In this document: positions 23,325 through 31,891 of the stretch, piece after piece
How the letters are laid out: the number at the start of each line of letters is the position of its first letter
How positions within the stretch are numbered: position 1 is the stretch's first letter
Source: Bacteroidota bacterium
Lineage (GTDB): Bacteria > Bacteroidota > Bacteroidia > Chitinophagales > Chitinophagaceae
NCBI GenBank assembly: GCA_013288445.1
Contig: JABDBX010000007.1
Span: forward strand, 1-45,413
DNA length: 45,413 nucleotides
Direction: 5' to 3'
The notes under the pieces: model-generated
Databases searched by the model: none
The model's input: the letters and a program-made list of their open reading frames with translations, nothing else
Told to the model about the DNA's origin: nothing
Made by a program: the position numbers and the translations under genes

Positions 23325-24707
23325 TCATTCCCCCACAACCACCTTCCTGGTCCATTTCTGGTGCGGCGAGGTAGCCGTAATAATATATACCCCAGGCACA
23401 TCATTGATAACTAGGCTCACATTTGTATTGGTAGCAGAACTAAATTCCTTAATTGTTTTACCCGCAATATTTGTAACCACGAACTGAACAGGATCCTGCA
23501 GCGGTGTTTTTATAAATATGCGAAACTTACCCTCCGAAGGGGTGGCGCTTATGAACATTTTATCGGGAAGCGACTGATTGTAAGTTGTGGTGCCCTCCGT
23601 ACTGCCCGTTTCTGCGGGTTTTATGTATCGTACGCGGTTATTCTTACGATCTGAAAAATAAAGGGTATTTCCAAACCACGCCATCCCTGCCGGATCAGAT
23701 AGCATGGCCTCCGTAGCAGGCCCACCATCGCCGGTATATCCGCTTTTCCCGGTGCCGGCAAATGTGGTAATAATCCCATTGGCATCCACTTTGCGGATAC
23801 AATTGTTTGCCCCATCGGCTATAAACAAGTTGCCTGCCGTATCAAATATCACTTGGGTTGGGGAGTCCAACGTTGCATGAATAGCCATCCCACCATCACC
23901 GGTGTACCCAGGCGCGCCAGTACCCGCTATTGTTGTAATAACGCCCGATGCACTTATTTTTCGGATCCGGTTATTTGCTTCATCTGCAATTATCACTTCC
24001 CCTTCCTTGTTTGCGGTTATCCCCCAGGGTATGTTCAGTTCCGCTTTCACCGCTGTACCACTATCGCCTGAGTAGCCGGCATGCATACTGCCCGCATACC
24101 GGGTGATGATACCGTCTGGGCTTATCTTCCTGATACGCTGGTGTTCCACGTCCGTTATGTATATATTTCCAGGCCCATCCAATGCAACGCCCGTTGCGAA
24201 ACCTATAGCCGCATCAGTTGCCGGCCAATTGTCCCCGTTATACCTGCCTGTAGATTTGCCTGCAATCGTTACGATGATCCCATTGGCATCCACTTTCCTG
24301 ATACGATAATTTCCACCATCGGCTATGTACAGATTGCCAATATTGTCAATCGCAACTCCGGCAGGCAGGGAAAGTTGTGCGGCCGTAGCAGGTCCGTTAT
24401 CCCCGGCATATCCTTTTTCTCCGCTACCGGCAACCGTACTGATAACCCCGGTAAGGGTTATTTTCCGTACCCTGTTGTTCACCTGGTCTGCTATATATAC
24501 ATTTCCAACCTTATCAATCGCCAGTCCCACAGGTAAATCAAATTCAGAACGCATTACAACTCCACCATCACCGGTATAGCCTGCTATGCCGTCACCGGCA
24601 AGCGTGCCAATTACCTGGGCTTGCAACGTAACAACATTGCAGGCCGCACACGACAAAACAAATAGAAAAACTAAAACCTTTTTCAAATAAAAGAGTTTTC
24701 CGCTCAT
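23325..24707 (-). CDS. Secreted NHL-repeat protein with T9SS sorting domain
   Basis: This ~460-residue protein starts with a signal peptide (MSGKLFYLKKVLVFLFVLSC...LQAQ; start at 24707, downstream of an in-frame ATG at 24764). Six or so NHL blades follow, each with GDGG-x-A-x-x-A, then P-x-G-x-A-x-D, G-N-x-Y-I-A-D and N-x-R-I-R-K, forming a beta-propeller (~residues 40-370). A T9SS type A sorting domain ends the protein (from about SATPSEGKFRIF). NHL propellers bind proteins or nucleic acids or act as lyase scaffolds; here the substrate is unknown. The large 42.6-45.3 kb protein carries the same propeller type. Confidence 0.86.
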   Translation of the reverse strand: MSGKLFYLKKVLVFLFVLSCAACNVVTLQAQVIGTLAGDGIAGYTGDGGVVMRSEFDLPVGLAIDKVGNVYIADQVNNRVRKITLTGVISTVAGSGEKGYAGDNGPATAAQLSLPAGVAIDNIGNLYIADGGNYRIRKVDANGIIVTIAGKSTGRYNGDNWPATDAAIGFATGVALDGPGNIYITDVEHQRIRKISPDGIITRYAGSMHAGYSGDSGTAVKAELNIPWGITANKEGEVIIADEANNRIRKISASGVITTIAGTGAPGYTGDGGMAIHATLDSPTQVIFDTAGNLFIADGANNCIRKVDANGIITTFAGTGKSGYTGDGGPATEAMLSDPAGMAWFGNTLYFSDRKNNRVRYIKPAETGSTEGTTTYNQSLPDKMFISATPSEGKFRIFIKTPLQDPVQFVVTNIAGKTIKEFSSATNTNVSLVINDVPGVYIITATSPHQKWTRKVVVGE

Positions 24708-24764
24708 GTAAAACCTATAGACAAGCAATGGCCCAATTATGTTGGGTATGAGCGACAAATACAA

Positions 24765-26648
24765 CTAATGGAATCCCTGCTGGTTCAGCACCGCTATAGC
24801 GTTCCTCGCCTGGGCATTATTCGGGTCCATCTGCACGGTCATCTGCCAAACATTCATTGCCTCGCGGTAGCGTTTGGCAACAAAGAAATTCACACCCACA
24901 TTGAAGAACATTTCCGAAAGCCTTGGGTAACGGGGATATAACTGGCGAACCATATTGATGTTATAAAAAGCACTGTCTGGTTCTTTTAGCTTGAAATATG
25001 CCATGCCCCTGTTCAGGTAGCCGGATACAAAGGATGGATCCAGTTCTATAGCCCTGTCGAAATAATGGATACCCTTTTTAATATCGCTGATCCTTGACAA
25101 GGAATCCGGCTCTGTTTCTGCCATGTTTACATAAGAGGAAGCCACATCTGCATTGACAAGGATGCTGTTTGGGGTTACATTAATATCATGGAAAAACAGT
25201 GTTTTATCGCTCTTCCAGTTCTCGTTTCGTTCTATGACCGTAAAGCCGCAAAGCCCGATAATTACTACCATAAATGCTGCCAGGGCTATTCTGCCTGTGG
25301 CAATGGGTTTTATCTTTTCCATACCCATGTACAGGAAGTAGGCGGCAGCTATTGCAAACCCTACCGACGAATGATAAATAAGGCGCTCGCCCATAGTGCC
25401 ACCTATATTAAAGATGATATTGCAGATGAGCAGCAGGTTAATGAAATAGAAGGCAATTGCAAAACTGATAACACTGCGGCGCTTGAAGTAGTAGAAAAAG
25501 AACCGGATCAATGCAATGTGTATAGCTAAAGATATCCACACAATAATGTCCTGAAAATCCTTGTATGGCAGTGTGTTATAGGAATAATCAGCCGACAGGG
25601 GGTGAGGGAAGATAAGGAGCTTTAGGTAATTAAAAGTGGTAGATATCTTTGTTGCCAATTGTTCGGAATGCGAGGCTAGGGCATAAGGATTATTCAATAT
25701 GTCGGCCTCGGAATCCTTGCTCATGGGCGCAATTATTTGCAGGCGTATAATGATATATACCGCCAACAGCGCATAGTACGGGAGTGATGCTTTGATGCTC
25801 TTAGAAAACGAATACTGGTTGAACAGGTAAAATGCGAGTGGCAGCAGCACCATAAGGCTCACCGCATACTCCTTTGACAGGAACGCAAGCAAGTAGCAAA
25901 ACAGCCCCATGCCCAGCATCCATCTATGCTGTTTCTTATCCGTTTGCTCCTCATACTTGAACGCAAAAATATAAGTGAGGCAAATAAACATTAGGGAAAG
26001 TATCTCATCGCGGCTCTTTACATTGGCGATCACCTCGGTATGTATGGGGTGGATGGCAAAAATTATAGCCGCGAGAAAAGCCATCAATGGGTTTTTCTTA
26101 AAAACTATGTACCGCAGGAAATAAAGCAGGGCTATCATAGACAGCATGAAGAATATTACATTGATGAAGTGCCGCACATGCATATCACTGATCAGTTTCT
26201 TTTCCTGCGCCCCATTCTCCCCGGAGTGCGCCACTACGCTATCCACTTTGCTCTTGGGTATAGGCCCCAGGAATTGCTGCTCTATGGCAAACGTAGCTAT
26301 GGACAATGGACGGTAACGGCCACCAGATAACTGGTTGCTGGAATTAAACAACTTATAGTAGCCATCGTATGCGTCTGTGGTCATTATACCGGCCAGGCCG
26401 CCGAAACCTTCATACACATACTCGTTCTTTACGATCACAATTGTATCATCAAGCGCATACTCGTTTTGCGATGTGTTTACATAAAACAGGAAGGACAGTA
26501 AAGCAATAATGACCACATGTATCTTGAAGTTTGACAACCAGGCGGGCAGGGTCGGGTCCATTGCCGGGGTCGGGTCCATTATTACTTCCTGTTTGGGCTT
26601 TGCCGCTTGTACAGGCCTCGGGGTTGGTTTAATGCTTTTGTTTGCCAT
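24765..26648 (-). CDS. TMTC-like multi-pass membrane TPR protein (paralog 1)
   Basis: This 627-residue protein has a Pro-rich cytoplasmic N-terminus, about 10-11 membrane helices and a C-terminal TPR region (~residues 500-627). It carries the conserved YALDDTIVIV (D67/D68) and HPIHTEVIANVKSRDEIL motifs characteristic of the TMTC/DUF1736-type GT-C fold, in which the acidic pair is the likely sugar-transfer site. Such proteins are candidate O-mannosyl-type transferases using lipid-linked sugar, which would suit Bacteroidota secreted-protein glycosylation. A strong promoter (TTG-N20-TATATTTG) precedes it. It is a tandem paralog of the next gene. Confidence 0.85.
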   Translation of the reverse strand: MANKSIKPTPRPVQAAKPKQEVIMDPTPAMDPTLPAWLSNFKIHVVIIALLSFLFYVNTSQNEYALDDTIVIVKNEYVYEGFGGLAGIMTTDAYDGYYKLFNSSNQLSGGRYRPLSIATFAIEQQFLGPIPKSKVDSVVAHSGENGAQEKKLISDMHVRHFINVIFFMLSMIALLYFLRYIVFKKNPLMAFLAAIIFAIHPIHTEVIANVKSRDEILSLMFICLTYIFAFKYEEQTDKKQHRWMLGMGLFCYLLAFLSKEYAVSLMVLLPLAFYLFNQYSFSKSIKASLPYYALLAVYIIIRLQIIAPMSKDSEADILNNPYALASHSEQLATKISTTFNYLKLLIFPHPLSADYSYNTLPYKDFQDIIVWISLAIHIALIRFFFYYFKRRSVISFAIAFYFINLLLICNIIFNIGGTMGERLIYHSSVGFAIAAAYFLYMGMEKIKPIATGRIALAAFMVVIIGLCGFTVIERNENWKSDKTLFFHDINVTPNSILVNADVASSYVNMAETEPDSLSRISDIKKGIHYFDRAIELDPSFVSGYLNRGMAYFKLKEPDSAFYNINMVRQLYPRYPRLSEMFFNVGVNFFVAKRYREAMNVWQMTVQMDPNNAQARNAIAVLNQQGFH

Positions 26649-26665
26649 TATGTGTAAGTGATAGC

Positions 26666-26696
26666 CAAATATAGTAGTTTATATTTTTACAGTCAA
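26666..26696 (-). promoter_or_regulatory. Promoter (TTG-N20-TATATTTG) for TMTC-like paralog 1
   Basis: The minus strand reads TTGACT with TTG at 26694-26696, a 20-nt gap, and TATATTTG at 26666-26673, which ends 18 nt before the start codon. This is one of the best consensus matches in the window. Confidence 0.65.
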
Positions 26697-26714
26697 CTGC
26701 TGGTTGATATTCCT

Positions 26715-28589
26715 TTATTTAACGGGCAATATTCCTTTATTATTTTGAGCGCTATCGAGGGCATTCTTTGCCTGGATCAGTGCATTTTGGGCATCCCTGG
26801 CATTCGGGTTCAGCTTCAGCGACATCGTAAGCGCGGCCTCTGCCCCGGAATATAATTTCTTTGAATAATACAACATGCCGTCATGGTAGTACATTTCGGG
26901 AAGCTGCGGATGGATGGGATACAGCTTATATATCGTATCTAAGTTAGCCTTCATGCTGTCCGGCTGTTCTAATTTAAGATAGGCAACCGCCCGGTTCATA
27001 TATGCCAGCACATAGTTGTTCTGAATGGTTAACACTTTTGTAAACATCGTCACAGCCCGGTGCAAGTGTTCCAGCCTCAACTGTTGATCCTGTTCGAAAT
27101 CCGACCTGTTTACCAGTAATGCAGCAACATTCATATTCATCAGGAAACTGTTGGGCGATACATTCACGTCATGAAAATACAGAGTATCATTATTTTTCCA
27201 GTCCCTGTTTCTTGCTATCGTAGCATAAGCCCCCGATACGATAATCAACAGCATGGCGCAAGCAAGAAGGTATTTTCGTGCCGTGGCCGCCCTTACTTTT
27301 CCGATCCCTTCATAAAGCAGACATGCCATACCTATACAAAAGCCTACTGACGAATGGAATATGAGCCGCTCCCCCATAGTAGCACCAATATCGAAAAAGA
27401 TATTGCACACCATTGCAAGGTTCACCAAGTAGAAAGCTATAGCAAAGCACCATATGCTGCGCTTTTTGAGAAACCATACCATTGCCCCCAGCAGCCCAGC
27501 ATGAACCGCCAGAGATAACCATACCTGGATATTGCTGAAATCTTTATAGGGTATCTGGTTATAAGAATAGTCGGAGGAAAGCGGGTGCGGGATGAAAAGC
27601 AGCTTCAGGTAGTTAAGAGCCGTAGAAATTTCTGTGGCCAGCTTTTCTGTGCTGCTGGCAAGTGCGTAAGGGTTTATCTGTATGTCAGTGTCCGAAAGTT
27701 CGTTTCTCGGGCCGGTTACTTTCCACCTGATAATGGCATAAATGGCCACGACAGCTAAGTATGGCAGTGTGGCGACAAGGCTCCTGCGAATGGTATAGTT
27801 ATTGAAAATATAGAATGCAATCGGCAACAATACCACCAGCGTTATGGCATATTCTTTTGATAGGAAGGCCAGGAAGTAACTAACCAACCCGGCAAGCAAA
27901 AGCCCCTTCTTTTTGCTTTCGTCATATTTAAAAGCGAAAATGAAAGTTAGGCAAATGAACAAAAGGGACATGATCTCGTCCCGGCTCTTTACATTAGCCA
28001 CAACCTCTGTGTGAATGGGATGAATGGTGAATACTACTGTTGCAATCAGCGCCAATAACGGATTATCCCGAAAAACGATGGTTCGCAGGAAGTATAATAA
28101 AGTTATTACCAGCAAGCCATACCAAAGCACATTGAACACATGCCGTATGTGCATTTCTGTGATAAACCGCTTTTCGTACTGCGCCTGCCGGTCATAAGAT
28201 ATGCCATAGGCTATGACGCTGTCCGTTTGCCCCTTGCTGACTGCGCCAAAGAATTGCTGCTCAATGGCAAAAGTAACTAGAGACAGCGGCCGGTAACGGC
28301 CGCCTGATAACTGGTCAGAAGAGTTGAGCTGGTTATAATAACTATAATAAGCATCCTTGGTAAGAATATCCGGTATGCCCGCAAAGCCCTGGTGCACAAA
28401 TTCGTTTTGCACTATCACTGCAGCATCATCAAAAGCATATTCATTGCTAAAGGTATTAGCATTGCAGATAAGCGCCAGCAGCCCAACCAAAATGGCTTGC
28501 ACCTTAAAGTTACATAGCCATAACGGAATACCGGGATACCGGCTTAATAACTGGCTATCAACAATCTCTGTCGTTTTTCCCTGGGGCAT
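26715..28589 (-). CDS. TMTC-like multi-pass membrane TPR protein (paralog 2)
   Basis: This 624-residue protein has the same design as paralog 1: a hydrophobic N-terminal half, YAFDDAAVIV (D54/D55), HPIHTEVVANVKSRDEIM and a C-terminal TPR-like tail. The two are colinear throughout and clearly similar, consistent with a tandem duplication. A full TAAATTTG box lies at 28624-28631, so each gene seems to have its own promoter. Different acceptor or donor sugars are possible but not readable. Confidence 0.84.
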   Translation of the reverse strand: MPQGKTTEIVDSQLLSRYPGIPLWLCNFKVQAILVGLLALICNANTFSNEYAFDDAAVIVQNEFVHQGFAGIPDILTKDAYYSYYNQLNSSDQLSGGRYRPLSLVTFAIEQQFFGAVSKGQTDSVIAYGISYDRQAQYEKRFITEMHIRHVFNVLWYGLLVITLLYFLRTIVFRDNPLLALIATVVFTIHPIHTEVVANVKSRDEIMSLLFICLTFIFAFKYDESKKKGLLLAGLVSYFLAFLSKEYAITLVVLLPIAFYIFNNYTIRRSLVATLPYLAVVAIYAIIRWKVTGPRNELSDTDIQINPYALASSTEKLATEISTALNYLKLLFIPHPLSSDYSYNQIPYKDFSNIQVWLSLAVHAGLLGAMVWFLKKRSIWCFAIAFYLVNLAMVCNIFFDIGATMGERLIFHSSVGFCIGMACLLYEGIGKVRAATARKYLLACAMLLIIVSGAYATIARNRDWKNNDTLYFHDVNVSPNSFLMNMNVAALLVNRSDFEQDQQLRLEHLHRAVTMFTKVLTIQNNYVLAYMNRAVAYLKLEQPDSMKANLDTIYKLYPIHPQLPEMYYHDGMLYYSKKLYSGAEAALTMSLKLNPNARDAQNALIQAKNALDSAQNNKGILPVK

Positions 28590-28623
28590 CTTGCCTCGAT
28601 AATTTTATTATCGTGCTAATGTA

Positions 28624-28631
28624 CAAATTTA
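28624..28631 (-). promoter_or_regulatory. -7 box (TAAATTTG) for TMTC-like paralog 2
   Basis: Full TAnnTTTG match on the minus strand, 34 nt before the start codon. No good -33 box was found. Confidence 0.4.
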
Positions 28632-28660
28632 GGGACGATGTAGGAATTATGAATATTGGG

Positions 28661-28691
28661 GTGTCCCACACCTTTTTCTGGTGTGAGACAC
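28661..28691. repeat. Dispersed palindromic intergenic hairpin, copy 3
   Basis: Arms of 12 bp (28661-28672 and 28680-28691, one mismatch) share the GTCCCACACC core with copies at 10.3 and 16.2 kb. It lies between two minus-strand genes, downstream of the Spy/CpxP-like gene. Confidence 0.8.
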
Positions 28692-28718
28692 TTAAAGCGC
28701 GTGTTGCAATTCTACCGA

Positions 28719-29189
28719 CTAATAACCGTTCCCACGGTTATTGAACCGCCCCCCGCCACGTTGCTGTTTCAGGCGCTTTATGAGCATTTGCTTAAACTCG
28801 CGCTCTGCTGTATAGAGGTCGGCAAGCTGCTGAGGGGAAATGATCTTTAAAAAACGGTCGTTGTATTTTCTTTTTATTTCAATCACCTGCTGCTGGTAAT
28901 CAAGGTTATCATCTATAAACCTGCGCGATGTTGCATCATCCGCATCATCAGGGTGGATGCCGTTATACTTTTTGAAAAAAGACTGGCGGGTATCCCTTAT
29001 CTCGCTTTCATAATCATTAAACAAAGGGATGAAATCGCCCGATTGCCTTGCTGTAAGATGCAAACGGTCTGTGATGTATGCCATCTTTGCGGCATGTATC
29101 CTTGCCATGCCCTGGCCTTGCTGTGCAAATAGGGGTGTAGTGGTAACAACAATTAAAAAAATGGCAACTACTCTCAATAACTTTTTCAT
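28719..29189 (-). CDS. Periplasmic Spy/CpxP-like helical protein
   Basis: This 156-residue protein has a signal peptide (KLLRVVAIFLIVVTTTPLFAQ), then an amphipathic, charged helical domain with LTARQSGDFIPLFNDYESEI and a later LKIISPQQLADLYTAEREF, a pattern reminiscent of Spy/CpxP-type LTxxQ helices. The C-terminus is rich in Gly, Arg and Asn. It is the last gene of the ECF sigma / putative anti-sigma / periplasmic protein set on the minus strand, which suggests a membrane-stress sensor or chaperone. The family assignment is tentative. Confidence 0.7.
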   Translation of the reverse strand: MKKLLRVVAIFLIVVTTTPLFAQQGQGMARIHAAKMAYITDRLHLTARQSGDFIPLFNDYESEIRDTRQSFFKKYNGIHPDDADDATSRRFIDDNLDYQQQVIEIKRKYNDRFLKIISPQQLADLYTAEREFKQMLIKRLKQQRGGGRFNNRGNGY

Positions 29190-29223
29190 AAAACGTATTC
29201 CTTATTCTTTATGCTCAATATAT

Positions 29224-29871
29224 TTATTCGGCAGCGTCCCATCCTGTTTCGTCCAGGTACTGGATTATCTCCTTATTATCAACTGGTATATTGTTTATCA
29301 CATTATTGTCGGCAATACGGGCGGCATCCACACGGTATGTATGCTGCACATAATCCTGTATATCAGTATTATTTACAGAAGAGAGCATATTTTCTGGGTT
29401 ACCTGCCTGCCTGCTGTAGTACCCTTCGTAAGAGCCAACTCCTATGGTTACAATAAGTATGGCTGCGGCAGCCCACCTTATGGGGTTTATTACTTTCTGG
29501 CGTTTCAGCGGTATAAACTTGGTCTCTTTCTTTACCGGCTCACTTTCTTTAGCAGCCTGCAGCACTTGCGCGGGCAGCGACTCAAAGTACCCGCCGGGCA
29601 CCGCAAAAGGCATTGTATTGGCCGCCTTTGCTGTAGCTACCAGCGATTCTGTGAGATTATTGAAATAGCCCACCGGCACACCGTATGGCATGGACTTAGA
29701 AAAACCGGGTGCTTCTTCCTCCCCGGTGGCGCTAATAACCGTTTGCTGCAATGAATGAGTAAGCTGGCCGAAGTAACCATCAGGTACCGCATAAGGCATT
29801 TTACGCGACAGACCGGCAAGGGAACTTCCCAAGCTATTTAATTCTGCTGATATGTCGTTTACGTTGTTCAT
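29224..29871 (-). CDS. Putative anti-sigma-type single-pass protein with triplicated MPYxVPxGYF motif
   Basis: This 215-residue protein has a cytoplasmic N-terminus, one membrane helix (~131-147) and a periplasmic C-terminus. Three copies of the pattern M-P-[YF]-x-V-P-x-G-Y-F occur at residues 25-34, 61-70 and 87-96. Similar single motifs are seen in many Bacteroidota ECF-linked membrane proteins. It starts 61 nt after the sigma-factor stop and precedes the Spy/CpxP-like gene, so it probably binds the sigma factor through its cytoplasmic part. Direct evidence for anti-sigma function is lacking. Confidence 0.72.
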   Translation of the reverse strand: MNNVNDISAELNSLGSSLAGLSRKMPYAVPDGYFGQLTHSLQQTVISATGEEEAPGFSKSMPYGVPVGYFNNLTESLVATAKAANTMPFAVPGGYFESLPAQVLQAAKESEPVKKETKFIPLKRQKVINPIRWAAAAILIVTIGVGSYEGYYSRQAGNPENMLSSVNNTDIQDYVQHTYRVDAARIADNNVINNIPVDNKEIIQYLDETGWDAAE

Positions 29872-29932
29872 ACTGTTATTTTCTTATTGTTATTTCCCTG
29901 CCATTATTAAGACAGGCGTAGCAAAGAAAAGT

Positions 29933-30490
29933 TTAATCTGCGGTCAGAAACGCCTCTACCTTCTTCACTGCGTGGTGGTAAGATGCTTTGAGCGCGCCTA
30001 CCGAAGTGCCCAGCACCGAAGACATCTCTTCGTAGGGCATTTCGTCGTAGTAGCGCAAGTTAAAGACCACTCTTTGTTTCTCGGGCAGGGTGTGTATGGC
30101 CTGCTGTAGTTTCCATTCTATTTTATTCGGATCAAAGTCTTTTTGGGCCGCAAGGCGCTCCGAGAAGAGCTCCTCATTATCGCTGAGCGACACAGAGGTG
30201 CGCCTTTTTTGCTGCTCTATCCATGTAAGGGCCTCATTGGTGCCTATTCGGTAAAGCCAGGTATAAAGATTAGACTCTTCACGGAACTCACCCAGGTTTT
30301 TCCACACCTTTATGAAAACGTTCTGGAGTATGTCGTTAGTATCTTCATGCTCCACCACCATACGCCGGATATGCCAATACAGTCGCTCCTGGTACTTGCT
30401 TACCAGTTTTGTAAAAGAAGCCTCCTTCATTTTTTCGTTCTTAAAGGACGCTACCAGTATGTGATCATCAAGCTCCGCAGGATCGGGCAT
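29933..30490 (-). CDS. ECF-type RNA polymerase sigma-70 factor
   Basis: This 185-residue protein has sigma region 2 (YQERLYWHIRRMVVEHEDTN, then DILQNVFIKVWKNL and YTWLYRIGTNEAL) and region 4 (LPEKQRVVFNLRYYDEMPYE, then EMSSVLGTSVGALKASYHHAV). Region 3 is absent, as in ECF sigmas. It leads the operon with the putative anti-sigma and Spy/CpxP-like genes. It probably directs transcription in response to an envelope signal. No reliable autoregulatory promoter was identified. Confidence 0.93.
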   Translation of the reverse strand: MPDPAELDDHILVASFKNEKMKEASFTKLVSKYQERLYWHIRRMVVEHEDTNDILQNVFIKVWKNLGEFREESNLYTWLYRIGTNEALTWIEQQKRRTSVSLSDNEELFSERLAAQKDFDPNKIEWKLQQAIHTLPEKQRVVFNLRYYDEMPYEEMSSVLGTSVGALKASYHHAVKKVEAFLTAD

Positions 30491-30543
30491 TTAACGTTTT
30501 TGGTTTAATATTTGACGGCGTTAAGGTAAGAAAGTTTAATTAA

Positions 30544-31002
30544 TTGCTGAATGGCTCGTCGGTCATTTTATTAATTACATTGGTTGTCTGCACTACCATC
30601 ACGTATGGACAAGATATTGTTGCCAATTCTGCATTTACCGGCCATTCTATTAATTTGTGTGATTATGCCGGTGGTAGCTCCCTCACCCGGATTTATACTG
30701 CCGATTCGGTAAAGCATTACCGATATAGCAGGTTTACTGACGCTGAAGATGGCTCCGACGAAGCAGTGAGCTGCGTAGTAGCTGGCGCACTATTATCTGC
30801 CATTGGTGGCATAACAATGCTTGCGACCCAACACGACCAAAACAGTTGGGGATTTAAAGCCGGGGCCGGGTGCACGGTATTTGGAGGGGTATTTGTTTTA
30901 GGCGGCGGATGGGCGTATTTAATCATCAAGCTCTCCGACCGCCATCAACGTTATTCTTTGATTGTCAACAAGAGCCGGGCGGGGATAGCTTATAATTTTT
31001 AG
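30544..31002 (+). CDS. Hypothetical membrane/secreted protein with TTG start
   Basis: This 152-residue frame begins at TTG 30544; an in-frame TAA lies directly upstream and there is no ATG before a methionine near residue 95. The first 23 residues look like a signal peptide (VILLITLVVCTTITYGQ) but lack basic residues. Two later hydrophobic segments (VAGALLSAIGGITML and VFGGVFVLGGGWAYLII) suggest a membrane hairpin. I recognise no family. A lost N-terminal methionine or a non-standard start are both possible. It begins the AT-rich 30.5-32.8 kb patch. Confidence 0.55.
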   Translation: MLNGSSVILLITLVVCTTITYGQDIVANSAFTGHSINLCDYAGGSSLTRIYTADSVKHYRYSRFTDAEDGSDEAVSCVVAGALLSAIGGITMLATQHDQNSWGFKAGAGCTVFGGVFVLGGGWAYLIIKLSDRHQRYSLIVNKSRAGIAYNF

Positions 31003-31116
31003 CCGTAGTTTTTCATTGCCTATACAAACTGAGCAACTTCCCCATAGCGAATTTTTGAGATTTTTTCCACAATCTAAAGTATCGTAATTTTACATAGTAC
31101 CATTTACTGTTTGTCT

Positions 31117-31365
31117 ATGAATTCGGCTGAAATAAGGTCTGACCTTTTAAATAAAATAGAGCATTCAAGTGTTCACCAACTCAAAGAAATTTATGGATTG
31201 CTGCAAAACTATTTCAATGGCAGTGGCACTGAAGAATGGGATCAACTTTCGTCTTATCAAAAAGAAAAAATCGAAAAAGGCATTCGTGAAGCAGATAAGG
31301 GCATCACAAAACCCTTAAACGAGGTTACCGCCCGGTTAAGGCGGAAATATGCATCGAATGGCTAA
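31117..31365 (+). CDS. Orphan addiction-module-type antitoxin
   Basis: This 82-residue acidic/helical protein (MNSAEIRSDLLNKIEHSSVH, then EEWDQLSSYQKEKIEKGIREADKG) resembles short RelB/ParD-like addiction-module proteins, in which a W-x-x-L segment is followed by a helical toxin-binding tail. The ATG at 31117 was chosen over an in-frame TTG at 31111. No intact toxin follows; see the stub at 31358-31387. Family assignment is tentative because these proteins are short. Confidence 0.6.
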   Translation: MNSAEIRSDLLNKIEHSSVHQLKEIYGLLQNYFNGSGTEEWDQLSSYQKEKIEKGIREADKGITKPLNEVTARLRRKYASNG

Positions 31366-31387
31366 AGAGGTTGTCTTAACAGTGTAA
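31358..31387 (+). pseudogene. Probable toxin stub (MAKEVVLTV then stop)
   Basis: Overlapping the antitoxin stop by eight nt, an ATG frame reads MAKEVVLTV and then TAA. This resembles the N-terminus of RelE/ParE-type toxins, and the start-over-stop overlap is typical of toxin-antitoxin pairs. Only about nine codons remain, so the call is speculative. Confidence 0.35.
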
Positions 31388-31429
31388 AATTCGCAGGTTT
31401 TTATTACTTTACGACTATTTTAGTTAGAT

Positions 31430-31864
31430 ATGAATATTAAATGCTTAAGTTTAATTTTACTGGTTTCACTCTTTACGTGCTTGAGTTGCAAATCCCAACA
31501 AAGTAATATTGATGATGTAACTAAGAAATTTTTTGATTATGTAAAAAAGGGAGACTATAACGAAGCAAAATCACTTTGTGCGCGACATTTTCGACAATTG
31601 GATAGCTTTGGCGATGATTGGAAGCTAAAACAAATTCATAACGCATTAGACGTACATAGCATTCCCGAAAAAGATAAATGGAGGATAAAATATGATACCA
31701 TAGGAATATTCAAGACAAAAACTTATTTAATAGAAATATATAGAGACGATCCGAGCAAAAGACCTAAAGAAGGATTAGTTGTAGATTTATCATTTGATTA
31801 TACGAGGCATTATACAGGAGATTCGATTCTATTTTTTAGTTGTCATCCCCCTTGGAAAGAATAA
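31430..31864 (+). CDS. Lipoprotein with small secreted domain, unknown function
   Basis: This 144-residue protein has a lipoprotein signal (MNIKCLSLILLVSLFTCLSC, then KSQQ). The mature domain (KKFFDYVKKGDYNEAKSLC at the start, FKTKTYLIEIYRDD later) resembles DUF3887/NTF2-like or Cif-type small alpha+beta domains, a weak resemblance. It sits after the antitoxin and stub in an AT-rich stretch. No promoter was confidently identified. Confidence 0.7.
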   Translation: MNIKCLSLILLVSLFTCLSCKSQQSNIDDVTKKFFDYVKKGDYNEAKSLCARHFRQLDSFGDDWKLKQIHNALDVHSIPEKDKWRIKYDTIGIFKTKTYLIEIYRDDPSKRPKEGLVVDLSFDYTRHYTGDSILFFSCHPPWKE

Positions 31865-31891
31865 TAGAAATAATAAGGGTTGTGATCTGTT

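Noticed and set aside
22672-23487. Long plus-strand frame opposite fmt
   Set aside because: It is antisense to a clear fmt gene and encodes no recognisable motif.
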